From Gammaproteobacteria bacterium (GTDB lineage Bacteria > Pseudomonadota > Gammaproteobacteria > Eutrophobiales > Eutrophobiaceae), in the NCBI GenBank assembly GCA_947480335.1, contig CANKCB010000010.1, positions 20,189-84,188 on the forward strand: a DNA stretch of 64,000 nucleotides, given 5' to 3'. This document shows positions 9,766 to 19,638 of the stretch, one piece after another. The stretch's first letter is position 1, and every line of letters begins with the position of its first letter. The notes beneath the pieces were generated by a model, which was not told the origin of the DNA, made no database searches, and worked only from the letters and a program-made list of their open reading frames with translations. A program made the position numbers and the translations under genes.

Positions 9766-10118
9766 TGACTACCCTTGAATTTCTGTACCGGCAAATACCA
9801 TCCGGCATGTGAATACAGGTTCGTATGAATCCATCCAGGTTAAGGCTAAAACTCTCTGATTTAGACAGGCTGGATGACAACATTAACTGGTTAGTAGTTT
9901 CGGGACAGGTATTCCCTGCTGTAAGAATCATCTGGTTTGTGTTATTCCGTGCCTTTTGAGTTTACGCGGTTTATATTGATTATTAAAGCACTCAATATGG
10001 CCGTCTAAATACTTGTGCTGACTGTCTACAGACCTTATTATCTGCAAGTCACTGTTAGAGGCTGGCCCGCCAGTTAAACGGGCCTTATCCATTTTTCATT
10101 ATCCTCAAAAGGCTACTC
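9766..10118. other. 353-base intergenic region between divergent kup and an outer-membrane protein gene
   Basis: No protein-coding gene is supported. It must hold the divergent promoters of kup (minus strand) and the outer-membrane protein gene at 10119 (plus strand). Its only clear structure is a GC-rich hairpin at 10064-10084 in the leader of the plus-strand gene. Confidence 0.6.
10064..10084 (+). promoter_or_regulatory. Leader hairpin upstream of the outer-membrane protein gene
   Basis: GGCCCG (10064-10069) and CGGGCC (10079-10084) form a six-base stem with a nine-base loop, followed after six bases by a short T-run. It lies about 35 bases before the ATG at 10119 and could act as an attenuator or as a terminator of a short leader RNA. 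Only the structure is seen; the function is inferred. Confidence 0.4.
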
Positions 10119-10841
10119 ATGAATTCCAGAAAATCCGGGCTATTATTGCTAGTGGTGTTACTTTGCCAGCTGCTGCCAAACAATGCAGCTGCACAACAAC
10201 GTCGCCCTGCACAGTTTTCTTTTAACTTTTATCCTTATTTGTCCGATGTAAAATCAGATTCGGACTTCACCGTTTCCGCCCTGGTACCGCTGCCGGGCAG
10301 ATTTTCCTATTTCAGTTTTATCAATTTCAACGAAACCATTTCAAACGGCGATTCCAATTTCATGTTGACTGAACAAAACCTGAACTGGCAAGTATCGGAA
10401 AAACTGCCGCTGGATCTGGTGGCACAGGATATTATCCGCAAAGGCCATGACAACGATACCATACACCTTGGCATACGCTGGAGACTGAACAGCACGCCCC
10501 TGCTCACCGCCTTTTTCAAGGCGATCAATCTGAGCTATGCCATCCAGATTTTTCCATTGAGGATTGATGAACGTGACGTGGGCGGCATGCAAATTTCCCA
10601 TGCCTATCAGATGACATTTCCCTATATTTCCGATCGGCTTTATCTGGGTGGCTTTATTGATCACAATATTAACGAATCAGCCCGTCCTGGTCAGACCCGC
10701 GACAACATTGTCAGTGAAACCCAGTTCGGCGTCCGGTTATATAAACAGCTATATGCCGTAGCTGAGTATCGTATCAATGATTACCGGCGTTCGGACAATA
10801 CCAATCTGGGCGCAGGCCTTGAAATCAAGACCAGCTGGTAA
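10119..10841 (+). CDS. Exported outer-membrane-type beta-barrel protein, function unknown
   Basis: A 240-residue protein with a clear signal peptide (residues 1-25, ending AAA-Q) followed by alternating hydrophobic and polar strands with aromatic belts (FSFNFYPYL, RFSYFSFINF, YLGGFIDHNI, AVAEYRIN). It ends with a terminal aromatic residue (KTSW), as expected for an outer-membrane barrel of about ten strands. A weak AAGG ribosome-binding site lies upstream. Downstream, after short gaps, come a DUF3293 gene and a membrane sulfatase-fold gene on the same strand. I do not recognise a specific family. Confidence 0.7.
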   Translation: MNSRKSGLLLLVVLLCQLLPNNAAAQQRRPAQFSFNFYPYLSDVKSDSDFTVSALVPLPGRFSYFSFINFNETISNGDSNFMLTEQNLNWQVSEKLPLDLVAQDIIRKGHDNDTIHLGIRWRLNSTPLLTAFFKAINLSYAIQIFPLRIDERDVGGMQISHAYQMTFPYISDRLYLGGFIDHNINESARPGQTRDNIVSETQFGVRLYKQLYAVAEYRINDYRRSDNTNLGAGLEIKTSW

Positions 10842-10860
10842 TCTCTTTGGCCGGTTTTGA

Positions 10861-11289
10861 ATGTTAAATACAGCCATGTCACAAGTTTCAGTCAACGCGT
10901 TTATGCAGGCTGAATACCGTGTGCAGGATGATCACAACCTATTGGTGCTACGCGTCGGACACTATAGTAAGCCACTGCAGGACATTCACATCCGGTTTGG
11001 TGCCAGCAGTTCAGCCTTTATCACGGCATACAATCCCCGCAGTGAGATCCAGAGTCTGCAAAAGAATGAAACCGCCACACAATTACTCCAACAGGATTTG
11101 CATGCGACCAGCTATAGTTCGCTGCCTGCAACAGGGCGTGATACAAAATCACTCTGGCCGGATGAACCAGGCTTTCTGGTTATTGGCATTTCCTGCAAAC
11201 AAGCGCTCAAACTTGCAGAAAAATATCATCAATTGGCTATCCTGTTTGCTGACTCGCATGCCATACCACAACTGGAAATTATCGGATAA
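10861..11289 (+). CDS. DUF3293 domain protein
   Basis: The 142-residue soluble protein shows the DUF3293 pattern: a central FITAYNPRSE segment, then an N-x3-T-x2-LLQQDL segment, and later a WPDEPGFLVIGIS strand followed by the A-x3-AEKYHQLAILF helix-strand. Members are small cytoplasmic proteins of unknown function found mainly in Proteobacteria. The start could be the ATG at 10861 or at 10876; neither has a strong ribosome-binding site. It lies between an outer-membrane protein gene and a sulfatase-fold membrane protein gene on the same strand, with nine bases to the latter, so it may be co-transcribed with it. Confidence 0.75.
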   Translation: MLNTAMSQVSVNAFMQAEYRVQDDHNLLVLRVGHYSKPLQDIHIRFGASSSAFITAYNPRSEIQSLQKNETATQLLQQDLHATSYSSLPATGRDTKSLWPDEPGFLVIGISCKQALKLAEKYHQLAILFADSHAIPQLEIIG

Positions 11290-11298
11290 TCGCTGTAG

Positions 11299-12951
11299 AT
11301 GAACACACAGCAAGAGCAACTGAAAACCACATTGCGCAACTGGACGGGACTGGCGCTCGCGCTGTTTGTGCTGAACTTTGTGCTGACATTTCATAATGTC
11401 TGGCCAACATTATGGATTACCACTCACTTTGAGTTATCCATTGAAATGGCCATGCTGTTACTTGTACTGGCATTATATATACGTTGGGCAGGAGCCGTCT
11501 CATCGCGTGTCGTTTCCGCGCTCGCCGCGATTCTGACTGTCATGACTATCGGACGCTATGCTGAAGTCACGGCTCCGGCACTGTATGGACGACCAGTGAA
11601 TATTTACTGGGACGCCCAGTATCTGCCGCATGTGGCAGCCATGATGATTCAGTCCACCCATCTGTTGCTGGTGCTGGCATTGTTTACCGGCATTCTGCTG
11701 TTTCTCACCAGTATATTCCTGATCCTGAGAACCGCACTAAACCGTATCGTAAGTGGTACGGAACAGGGATTTGTCAGTCTTGTTACCGGGTTGTTGGTTA
11801 TCTTTTATTTGTGCGGGTATCTGGGTCTGCCAGTACGCAAACTGAATCTGTATTCAGTACCAGTCACCAGAACTTATTGGCAACAAGCCGGTTTCATTGC
11901 CTCCGCACTCGCAGAAGAAGGCAAGCTTGATGTAATACCGACAGCCAATCCATTGGGTGAATTTCCACTACCCAAATTGAACGGGGCTGACGTGATCATT
12001 GATTTTGTTGAATCCTATGGAGCGATCGCTTTCGATTCTCCCGTGGTGGCCGAAGCGATTGCCCAAAGTCGCGAAAATCTGGCTTCAGCTATCGCGCAAA
12101 CAAAGCGGCGGGTTGTTTCAGCCTACGTGGTCTCACCCACCTTTGGTGGCGGCTCCTGGCTGGCACATTCCAGTTTTATGACCGGTCTCGAAATTAACAA
12201 GAACAGCACTTACGATTTATTACTGACCAAATCCCGGCCAACGCTGGCAAGCCGATTTACTGCACTGGGTTACCGATCCATTGCGCTGATGCCAGGACTG
12301 CGCAATGAATGGCCGGAAGGCACTTTCTATAAGTTTGCCAGCATCTATGGCTCCAATGAACTGGATTATCATGGTCCGGAATTCGGCTGGTGGCGTATAC
12401 CTGATCAGTATTCACTCGCGAAACTGGCCGAGATCGAACTGAATAAACAAAACCGGCCCCCTCTATTTCTGATGTTCACCAGTATCAGCTCACATATGCC
12501 ATTTCGGCCTACTCCACCGTATCAGCCAGAGTGGTCGCGTATACTCTCCGCCAATCCGTTTGATAACGGCCCGGTACAGGATTCACTGATCCTGTTACCG
12601 GAATGGACCAATATGCAGCCTGCCTATGCCGGCACATTGAGTTATACCTTTGACTATCTAGGCGGTTTTTTCAGGGAACATCCCGATCAGGATTTCTTCT
12701 GGGTAATTATTGGTGATCATCAGCCAGTTGCTCTGGTCAGCGGTGAAGGTGCACGCTGGGACGTACCAGTACATATCGTCTCGGCTAATGATGCAATTAT
12801 CAATTCACTGTTGCAAATGGGGTTTGTTGAGGGCCTGACACCTTCATCCAAACCCATCGGAGCCATGCATGAATTGACGGCCAGACTGCTGGATATGCTC
12901 GCTGGAAACGAACCAGTACAGCTTGCCAGCCTGCCACAGCAACAAAAATAA
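11299..12951 (+). CDS. Membrane-anchored sulfatase-fold protein (LtaS / phosphoethanolamine-transferase-like)
   Basis: The 550-residue protein has about five N-terminal membrane helices (residues ~15-172) and a periplasmic alkaline-phosphatase-superfamily domain. Visible metal-site motifs are VESYG (237-241), equivalent to the first metal ligand of LtaS-type enzymes, a GGGSWLAHSSFMTG stretch (283-296) where the catalytic Thr is expected, and GDHQP near residues 472-476. Enzymes of this type transfer phosphoglycerol, phosphoethanolamine or similar headgroups onto envelope glycans or lipids. The helix-plus-sulfatase layout supports that role in the periplasm, but the donor and acceptor cannot be told from sequence. 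Confidence 0.8.
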   Translation: MNTQQEQLKTTLRNWTGLALALFVLNFVLTFHNVWPTLWITTHFELSIEMAMLLLVLALYIRWAGAVSSRVVSALAAILTVMTIGRYAEVTAPALYGRPVNIYWDAQYLPHVAAMMIQSTHLLLVLALFTGILLFLTSIFLILRTALNRIVSGTEQGFVSLVTGLLVIFYLCGYLGLPVRKLNLYSVPVTRTYWQQAGFIASALAEEGKLDVIPTANPLGEFPLPKLNGADVIIDFVESYGAIAFDSPVVAEAIAQSRENLASAIAQTKRRVVSAYVVSPTFGGGSWLAHSSFMTGLEINKNSTYDLLLTKSRPTLASRFTALGYRSIALMPGLRNEWPEGTFYKFASIYGSNELDYHGPEFGWWRIPDQYSLAKLAEIELNKQNRPPLFLMFTSISSHMPFRPTPPYQPEWSRILSANPFDNGPVQDSLILLPEWTNMQPAYAGTLSYTFDYLGGFFREHPDQDFFWVIIGDHQPVALVSGEGARWDVPVHIVSANDAIINSLLQMGFVEGLTPSSKPIGAMHELTARLLDMLAGNEPVQLASLPQQQK

Positions 12952-13002
12952 CCAGAATAATCAGCAGGGACGGACAAACCAGAATTCCTGCGGCGTTACA
13001 CA

Positions 13003-13031
13003 TTGACGCTGCCATCACCCACCCACTACAC
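13003..13031 (+). promoter_or_regulatory. Possible sigma70 promoter of the DUF1592 operon
   Basis: TTGACG (13003-13008) and TACACT (13026-13031) are 17 bases apart, in the 159-base gap before the gene at 13111. The -35 is good and the -10 fair, so this is a plausible start of the three-gene operon. Confidence 0.4.
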
Positions 13032-13110
13032 TTGATCTATCAACATTCGTTCCGGGTATCAGTCACCACGACTGCCCCGTAACCTGAATCCTGGGGGGGA
13101 TTGCAAATCT

Positions 13111-15489
13111 ATGCTGACCAAGACACGCTCATGGGTACCATCCTGTCTGTTTACATTGTTCGTATTCATCGCATTCACGGCTACAGCACAGCAACAGTCT
13201 GCCAATGCAAAAGAGTCCGCTCGCGAAACCCTGAATCATTATTGCGTCACCTGCCATAACGAAACACTTAAAACAGCCGGGCTGATGCTGGACAAGCTCG
13301 ACCCGGATCAGGTCGCCACCGATGCGTTGAAGTGGGAAAAGGTCGCACGCAAATTACGTGGTCGCACTATGCCCCCGGCCGGAATGCCCAGACCGGATGA
13401 AGCCACATACAACAAGCTGGTTGCCCATATAGAAGGCAATCTGGATAAAAACGCAAAGGATCATCCGAATCCGGGCCGACCGACGCTGCATCGATTGAAT
13501 CGCTCAGAATATGCGAATGTAATCCGCGACCTGCTGGCACTGGAAATCAACAGCCGGGATTTGTTACCCGCCGATGATATCGGTTACGGTTTTGACAATA
13601 TCGGGGATGTATTGACTGTTTCACCTTATCTGCTGGAACGCTATCTGTCCGTCGCTTCTAAAATCAGCCGTCTCTCCATTGGTGATACACATCAATCCGC
13701 CAATTTCCAGACCTATGATGTGTCACGTTATCTGATCCAGGATGATCGCATGAATGATGACCTGCCCTACGGCTCGCGAGGCGGGATTGTGATACGTCAT
13801 CATTTTCCAGTGGATGGTGAATATTTAATCAAGGTCAAATTACAGACAGGACGTTTTGACGAAATCATCGGTATGGACAAGGAGCGCAAGCTGGATATCC
13901 GCCTTGATAACCAGCGTCTGCAACGGTTCACCGTCGCAGCCAGCGCACAGGGCGACGTTGAAGTTCATGGTAATGGCGTAGATCCGGACGAGCACCTTGA
14001 AATCCGTCTGCCCATCAAGGCAGGTATGCATACTGTTGAGGCCACCTTTATAAAGGACACGGTCAAGGAAGAAGGCATGCTGGATAAGTATGCTGCGCCC
14101 ACGGCTAATCAGGAACAGGCGTTCTTTGAAGGCGTAGGCAAATTGTCCATTGCCGGACCATTTAATATTACCGGACCAGGAGACACACCCAGCCGCAGGA
14201 AAATATTCTCCTGCCAGCCCTCAGCTACACTGTCAGAAGATGAATGTGCGCGCCAGATCATTACCACACTTGCCCGCAGTGCCTATCGTCGTCCGGTAGC
14301 CGAAAGTGACATGCCGGTACTGCTACGCATGTATGAACAAGGCAAGGCGGAAGACGGATATGAAGGCGGTATCAGAATGGCCTTGCAAAAAATTCTGGTA
14401 TCACCCGAATTTTTGTTCCGTATGGAGTTTGATCCGGAACACATCGCTGCGAATGGTAATTACCGAATCAGCGATCTTGAACTGGCCTCGCGACTTTCCT
14501 TCTTCCTGTGGAGCAGCCTGCCCGACGAAGAACTGCTGACTCTGGCAGAAAAAAACCAGCTGCATAAACCATCCGTACTGGAGAAACAAACCAAACGAAT
14601 GCTGGCTGATGAACGCTCACGTGCACTGGTCAACAATTTTTCCGGACAGTGGCTGTATTTAAGAAATATGGCCCGCGTACAGCCAGACCCGATTGCTTTC
14701 CCGAATTTTGATGAAAACCTGCGCGACTCCATGCAAAAGGAAACTGAATTGTTACTGGAAAGCATGCTGCACGAAGACCACAGCGTGGTTGAATTACTCG
14801 ACTCTGACTATACTTTTATAAATGAACGCCTGGCCAGACACTATGGCATAGAGGGTATCTACGGTGCCGGATTCCAGCGCGTCAAGATTACCGATCCGCG
14901 ACGCCGTGGCTTACTCGGCCAGGGCAGTATTCTCACAGTGACTTCCTATCCGAACCGGACTGCCCCAACCATACGTGGCAAATGGGTTCTTGAACAGTTA
15001 CTTAACTCGCCACCACCGCCACCACCACCGAATGTCCCTTCTCTGAAAGATGATAAAAGCACCAAGGTTTTGACCATGCGCCAACGCATGGAGAAACATC
15101 GTGCCAACCCGGCCTGTGCGGTATGCCACAAGGTGATGGATCCGTTGGGATTTGCGCTGGAAAATTTTGATGGTCTGGGCAGATGGCGTGAAACCAGTGG
15201 CACTAATAACAGCCCGATTGATTCTTCAGGTGAACTGCCTGATGGCACCAGTTTTGATGGGCCAGCTGGACTGCGTGAGGTTTTGCTGAAACAGAAGGAA
15301 TTATTTGTAGACACGTTTACCTTGCGCTTGATTACCTATGCTCTTGGTAGGGGTGTTGAATATTACGATTATCCGGTCATACGCAAAATACGCCAGGAAG
15401 CCGCTGACAGCGATTATCGCTGGTCGGCCATTATCAACGGTATTGTTAACAGTATTCCCTTTCAGATGAGGAGGGCCAACCAGCCATGA
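13111..15489 (+). CDS. Planctomycete-type cytochrome protein with DUF1587/1592/1588/1585 domains
   Basis: This 792-residue exported protein has a signal peptide (cleavage near ATAQ, residue 26), an N-terminal heme-binding site CVTCHN (Cys45 to His49), then the domain series I recognise as DUF1587, a beta-rich insert, DUF1595/DUF1592, DUF1588 and DUF1585. A second heme-like CAVCHK motif sits near residue 670, after a run of seven prolines (SPPPPPPPN). The family is periplasmic, of uncertain function, and thought to take part in electron transfer or polymer breakdown. It overlaps the DUF1552 gene by four bases, the usual pairing. Confidence 0.85.
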   Translation: MLTKTRSWVPSCLFTLFVFIAFTATAQQQSANAKESARETLNHYCVTCHNETLKTAGLMLDKLDPDQVATDALKWEKVARKLRGRTMPPAGMPRPDEATYNKLVAHIEGNLDKNAKDHPNPGRPTLHRLNRSEYANVIRDLLALEINSRDLLPADDIGYGFDNIGDVLTVSPYLLERYLSVASKISRLSIGDTHQSANFQTYDVSRYLIQDDRMNDDLPYGSRGGIVIRHHFPVDGEYLIKVKLQTGRFDEIIGMDKERKLDIRLDNQRLQRFTVAASAQGDVEVHGNGVDPDEHLEIRLPIKAGMHTVEATFIKDTVKEEGMLDKYAAPTANQEQAFFEGVGKLSIAGPFNITGPGDTPSRRKIFSCQPSATLSEDECARQIITTLARSAYRRPVAESDMPVLLRMYEQGKAEDGYEGGIRMALQKILVSPEFLFRMEFDPEHIAANGNYRISDLELASRLSFFLWSSLPDEELLTLAEKNQLHKPSVLEKQTKRMLADERSRALVNNFSGQWLYLRNMARVQPDPIAFPNFDENLRDSMQKETELLLESMLHEDHSVVELLDSDYTFINERLARHYGIEGIYGAGFQRVKITDPRRRGLLGQGSILTVTSYPNRTAPTIRGKWVLEQLLNSPPPPPPPNVPSLKDDKSTKVLTMRQRMEKHRANPACAVCHKVMDPLGFALENFDGLGRWRETSGTNNSPIDSSGELPDGTSFDGPAGLREVLLKQKELFVDTFTLRLITYALGRGVEYYDYPVIRKIRQEAADSDYRWSAIINGIVNSIPFQMRRANQP

Positions 15490-16838
15490 TGATCTTCAGA
15501 AAAGCCATACCCAGACGCAGTTTTCTACGCGGTGCAGGTGCCGCTCTGGCCCTGCCATTTCTTGATGGCATGATACCGGCACTTGCGGCAGCCACTGACC
15601 CGGCAGCCATACGACCCACACGACTTTCGTTCATCGAGGTACCAAACGGTATCATCATGAATCAGTGGAGCCCGGCAACCGAAGGTGCAAACTTTCAACT
15701 GACACCAGTATTGCAACCACTGGCGGCCTTTCAGGACCGCATGCTGGTATTGAGTGGTCTGGCCCAGAATGAAGCCGGCAGACACGAAGGGGAAGTCGGA
15801 GGGGATCATCCGCGTGCCTGCACGGCATTTCTGACTGGTTCACATGCCCGTATGACTTCAGGAGCTGACCTGCGTGCCGGCATTTCCATTGATCAGATTG
15901 CTGCCCAGGAATTCGGAAAATACACCCAACTGGCATCACTCGAAGTCGGGATGGAATCAGCTGAAATTGTCGGTTCCTGTGAATCGGCCTATAGCTGCGC
16001 TTATTACAATACCGTGTCCTGGCGCAATGACACCACACCGCTACCCATGGAAAATCGTCCGCGCGTAATATTTGAACGCCTGTTTGGTGACAGTGGCAGC
16101 ACCGATCCGAAAATACGCAGACAGCGACTGCAGGAAAACAGCAGCATACTGGATGCTGTTATGGAAGATGTGACCCGCATCCAGAGTCGGCTTGCCGCGA
16201 CCGATCGTGGCAAGATTGACCAATATCTGGAAGCCGTCAGGGACGTTGAAAGACGCATTCAACAAGCCGAAGCCCAGTTTGATCGGGAGCTGCCACAGAT
16301 GGCTGGCCCGGTTGGTGTGCCGGAGAAGTTCTCTGATTTCTACAAATTAATGGCTGACCTGCAGGTACTCGCCTGGCAGAGTGATATGACCCGAGTTTGT
16401 ACTTTCCAGATTGGTCATGAAATGAGTAACCGTGCCTATCCTGAACTCGGATTCGGCGATGCTCATCATTCTGTTACCCATCATCAGGGAGATGCGGAAA
16501 AGATTTCCAAAACCATCAAGATCAATATTTTTCATGCCCAGCTACTGAGTTATTTCCTCGACAAGTTACAATCAACCAAAGATGGCGATGGCTCACTGCT
16601 GGATCATACATTGATGCTCTACGGCAGTGCGCTCAGCGATGGCAACCTGCATATCTTCAAGGATTTGCCCTTGCTGTTATTTGCAGGCAATACCACCGGT
16701 ATCAAGGGTGGTCAGCATTTACGTTTTGCACATGACACGCCGATGACCAATCTGTTATTGACCATGCTGGAACAGGCGGGAATACATCTGGACAGTTTTG
16801 GCGATAGTACCGGAAAACTGCCTTTGCCACTGGTCTAG
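15486..16838 (+). CDS. DUF1552 protein, probable Tat-exported periplasmic protein
   Basis: A 450-residue protein with an N-terminal twin-arginine-like signal (PRRSFLRG, Arg10-Arg11, then a hydrophobic stretch) typical of DUF1552 proteins. The body contains the GEVGGDHPRACTAFLTG segment and the GDAHHSVTHHQGD histidine cluster, which could form a metal or cofactor site. DUF1552 proteins nearly always follow DUF1592-type cytochrome proteins, as here with a four-base overlap, so both should act together in the periplasm. Their substrate is not established. The function remains open, though the family assignment is firm. Confidence 0.85.
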   Translation: MMIFRKAIPRRSFLRGAGAALALPFLDGMIPALAAATDPAAIRPTRLSFIEVPNGIIMNQWSPATEGANFQLTPVLQPLAAFQDRMLVLSGLAQNEAGRHEGEVGGDHPRACTAFLTGSHARMTSGADLRAGISIDQIAAQEFGKYTQLASLEVGMESAEIVGSCESAYSCAYYNTVSWRNDTTPLPMENRPRVIFERLFGDSGSTDPKIRRQRLQENSSILDAVMEDVTRIQSRLAATDRGKIDQYLEAVRDVERRIQQAEAQFDRELPQMAGPVGVPEKFSDFYKLMADLQVLAWQSDMTRVCTFQIGHEMSNRAYPELGFGDAHHSVTHHQGDAEKISKTIKINIFHAQLLSYFLDKLQSTKDGDGSLLDHTLMLYGSALSDGNLHIFKDLPLLLFAGNTTGIKGGQHLRFAHDTPMTNLLLTMLEQAGIHLDSFGDSTGKLPLPLV

Positions 16839-16854
16839 TACGGGAGAGAAATAT

Positions 16855-18276
16855 ATGTCATCCAGTCTTAAAGCAATATTGTCGCTGATTATGCTGCTTA
16901 ACAGTTGCCAGCTCTTTGCTGCAGGCACCAGCCTGGTCGAAGTCACGAAAACCGGTGATGTCAAGGCCGCACAAACACTGCTGAAATCTGGCAGTGATAT
17001 AAATCAGACTTCGGCCGATGGCACCACCGCACTGGCTCATGCATCACACCGAAACGATTTGCCCATGGTCGATTTGCTGTTGCAGGCCGGAGCCGATGTT
17101 AATATTGCCAATGATCTGGGTGCCACAGCCCTGTATTTGGCCGCTGCCAGTGCTGACGAAGGATTGATAAAAAAACTGCTGGATGCCGGCGCCAATCCGA
17201 ATGCCGGCCTGCTGTCAGGAGAAACACCATTAATGGCCGCAACTAACCGGGGCAAGATGGCAACCGTAAAATTATTACTGGATCATGATGCGGATCCGAA
17301 TGCCAGTGAATCCAATTCCGGCCAGACCGGATTAATGTGGGCCGTTGCTGACAAGCACAAGGAACTGGTCCAGCTGCTGGTGGAGTCAGAAGCTGATGTC
17401 CATCTGGGATCAAAGTCCGGATTTACCGCGCTGATGTTTGCTGCCCAACAGGGTGATCTTGAGTCTGCGAAGATTTTACTGGCTGCCGGATCACAGGTAG
17501 ATGAACTGATGCCTAAAACCGGACTGACGCCGTTACTGATTGCCAGTGCGAGCGGTTTTGAGGAAGTCGCCACACTGCTGCTTGAACGTGGCGCCAGTAC
17601 CGCAACCCTAGATAGTAAGGGCAATACGGCCCTGCATCTTGCCGTTCGTAACCAAAATGCACTTGGTGTGGTAAAAAGTTTACTCAAACACGGTGCCAAT
17701 CCGAATGCCCGTCTGAATCATCCGAAAGGCAAATTATTGACACCGACCGAACTGAATTTGCAAGGAGCAACGCCACTATTACTTGCAGCCGATATCGATA
17801 ACTATGATGCCATCACCGCACTGCTGGATGCAGGTGCGGATCCTAAAATTCCGACTGAACAGAAAGTTACAGCATTGATGATGGCCACAGGCGCCGGTGC
17901 TGCACCTTCCGAGGAACGACCTGCCGAGGTGATGGCACAGGCACTAAAAACAGTAAAACTACTGGTCGACCTCGGTCTGGATGTGAATGCAATCGGTCAT
18001 TTTGGCTGGACCCCTTTACATCTGGCGGCCTATCACGGTGAAAATGATGTAATCAAGTATCTGGTGGAAAAAGGGGCAAAACTGAATGTGATGGACGGAT
18101 TTGGCCAGACACCCTTGAGTATTTCCAATGCCATTGTCACCGAAGGTATTGGCGATGCATATCGCCAGACACCGCGTTCGTATCGGAAAGAAACAGCAGA
18201 ACTCCTGTTATCTCTTGGCGCCACACCACTGGAAAAATCCGGCGTCAAACGTGTGTCGGAAAGAGCAAGTCGATAA
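16855..18276 (+). CDS. Exported ankyrin-repeat protein
   Basis: I place the start at ATG 16855, where a GAGAGA ribosome-binding site and a signal peptide (cleavage near FAAG) begin; an in-frame upstream ATG lies inside the DUF1552 gene. The 473-residue product is built of about a dozen ankyrin repeats of about 33 residues (recurring G-x-TAL-x2-A and LL-x2-GA-x-P/V-N signatures). It is the third member of a DUF1592/DUF1552/ankyrin cluster seen in several Gammaproteobacteria and is probably a periplasmic interaction scaffold for the other two proteins. Tight spacing supports co-transcription. Confidence 0.85.
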   Translation: MSSSLKAILSLIMLLNSCQLFAAGTSLVEVTKTGDVKAAQTLLKSGSDINQTSADGTTALAHASHRNDLPMVDLLLQAGADVNIANDLGATALYLAAASADEGLIKKLLDAGANPNAGLLSGETPLMAATNRGKMATVKLLLDHDADPNASESNSGQTGLMWAVADKHKELVQLLVESEADVHLGSKSGFTALMFAAQQGDLESAKILLAAGSQVDELMPKTGLTPLLIASASGFEEVATLLLERGASTATLDSKGNTALHLAVRNQNALGVVKSLLKHGANPNARLNHPKGKLLTPTELNLQGATPLLLAADIDNYDAITALLDAGADPKIPTEQKVTALMMATGAGAAPSEERPAEVMAQALKTVKLLVDLGLDVNAIGHFGWTPLHLAAYHGENDVIKYLVEKGAKLNVMDGFGQTPLSISNAIVTEGIGDAYRQTPRSYRKETAELLLSLGATPLEKSGVKRVSERASR

Positions 18277-18296
18277 CAGTCATATCACCGACTGTT

Positions 18297-19508
18297 TTAT
18301 CCCTGATTGATAGTAACTTTCGCGAACTTGCGTTTGCCTACCTGTATCACATAGCTACTGCTGGCGTTGAGTCGGACGTCCCGATCTGAAATTTTTTCTC
18401 CGTCTACCTTGACCGCGCCCTGACTGATCATGCGGATTGCTTCCGAGGTGCTGGAAGTTAAATCGGCCTGCTTCAGCACAGAAGCGATTGCGATATCCCT
18501 GGTACCCGCCTCGGCTGTCAGAATAACCTCGGGCATCTCTTCCGGGATCTGGCCGTGCCGGAACCGATTGATAAACTCATCACGAGCCGCATCAGCGATC
18601 TGTTTACTGTGGAATCGGGCAACCAGCTCTTCGGCCAGCTGAATCTTGATATCGCGCGGATTGGCTCCGGTGTTTACATCCTGTTTGAGCCGATCTATGT
18701 CAGCGCTGGATCGAAAACTGAGCAGATCATAATAACGCCACATCAACGTATCCGAGACAGACATAATTTTCCCGAACATTTGATCGGGGGCATCATTGAT
18801 GCCGATGTAGTTATCCAGTGACTTGGACATTTTTTGCACGCCATCCAGACCTTCCAGTATCGGCATGGTCAATATGACCTGGGGTTCCTGTCCTTCCTCG
18901 CGCTGCAGCTCCCTGCCCATCAACAGATTAAATTTCTGATCGGTACCACCCAGTTCTACGTCAGCCTTCATTACCACGGAATCATAACCCTGTATTAACG
19001 GATAAAGGAATTCGTGTATCGAGATGGGCAAATTGCCGGCATAGCGTTTTTTAAAATCATCCCGCTCCAGCATTCTGGCAACAGTAGATCGGGCAGCCAA
19101 CTTGATCATGCCGATCGATCCGAGCTTTTCACACCACGTTGAGTTAAAGCAAATCTCGGTGCGGTCCGGATCCAGAATTTTGAATACCTGTTGCTGGTAG
19201 GTTTTGGCATTGGCAATAATATCGTCGCGTGTGAGCGGCTTGCGCGTCACGTTCCTGCCGGTGGGATCACCAATCAGCCCGGTAAAATCACCGATCAGAA
19301 ACAGAATATGGTGACCCATATCCTGAAAGTGACGCAGCTTGTTGATTAATACGGTATGCCCAAGATGCAGATCCGGTGCAGTAGGATCAAATCCTGCCTT
19401 GATCCGAAGCGGTTTACCTCGCTCCAGTCTGGTCATGAGTTCCTGTTCGTGGATGATTTCATCTGCTCCACGTTTCAGCAACGCCATGGCTTCATTTATT
19501 GTACTCAT
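18297..19508 (-). CDS. tyrS: Tyrosyl-tRNA synthetase
   Basis: The 403-residue cytoplasmic enzyme charges tRNA(Tyr). It has the class I signatures HLGH (residues 48-51, the HIGH motif) and KMSKS (226-230), the tyrosine-binding region, and a C-terminal S4 RNA-binding domain of about 60 residues. Its length and the single KMSKS match the TyrZ/short TyrRS group of Proteobacteria. It is convergent with the ankyrin gene (20 bases) and divergent from the M23 peptidase gene, as in Pseudomonas-type genomes. Confidence 0.95.
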   Translation of the reverse strand: MSTINEAMALLKRGADEIIHEQELMTRLERGKPLRIKAGFDPTAPDLHLGHTVLINKLRHFQDMGHHILFLIGDFTGLIGDPTGRNVTRKPLTRDDIIANAKTYQQQVFKILDPDRTEICFNSTWCEKLGSIGMIKLAARSTVARMLERDDFKKRYAGNLPISIHEFLYPLIQGYDSVVMKADVELGGTDQKFNLLMGRELQREEGQEPQVILTMPILEGLDGVQKMSKSLDNYIGINDAPDQMFGKIMSVSDTLMWRYYDLLSFRSSADIDRLKQDVNTGANPRDIKIQLAEELVARFHSKQIADAARDEFINRFRHGQIPEEMPEVILTAEAGTRDIAIASVLKQADLTSSTSEAIRMISQGAVKVDGEKISDRDVRLNASSSYVIQVGKRKFAKVTINQG

Positions 19509-19582
19509 ATATCTGTCCTAACCTGAGCGGGACCCTGGGTCAACCGATGATTTAACGATGACATTAATTCTTCATTCCTGCA

Positions 19583-19611
19583 TTGACCTGTCTGGACAAT
19601 GGCGCTATGGT
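19583..19611 (+). promoter_or_regulatory. Sigma70 promoter of the M23 peptidase gene
   Basis: TTGACC (19583-19588) and TATGGT (19606-19611) are spaced by 17 bases, close to consensus. Transcription would start around 19618, which argues that translation begins at ATG 19639 rather than at the earlier in-frame ATG at 19558. Confidence 0.55.
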
Positions 19612-19638
19612 TTACCTAATAATTATCCTGTAATAATC

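Noticed and set aside
9746..9931. Minus-strand frame of 61 residues upstream of kup
   Set aside because: Overlaps the kup start in another frame, has no ribosome-binding site and no recognisable sequence.
9766..9960. Possible c-di-AMP riboswitch upstream of kup
   Set aside because: I looked for the conserved ydaO-type core and did not find it.
19558..19638. Longer N-terminal form of the M23 peptidase
   Set aside because: A good promoter (19583-19611) lies inside it, so the transcript would start after this ATG.
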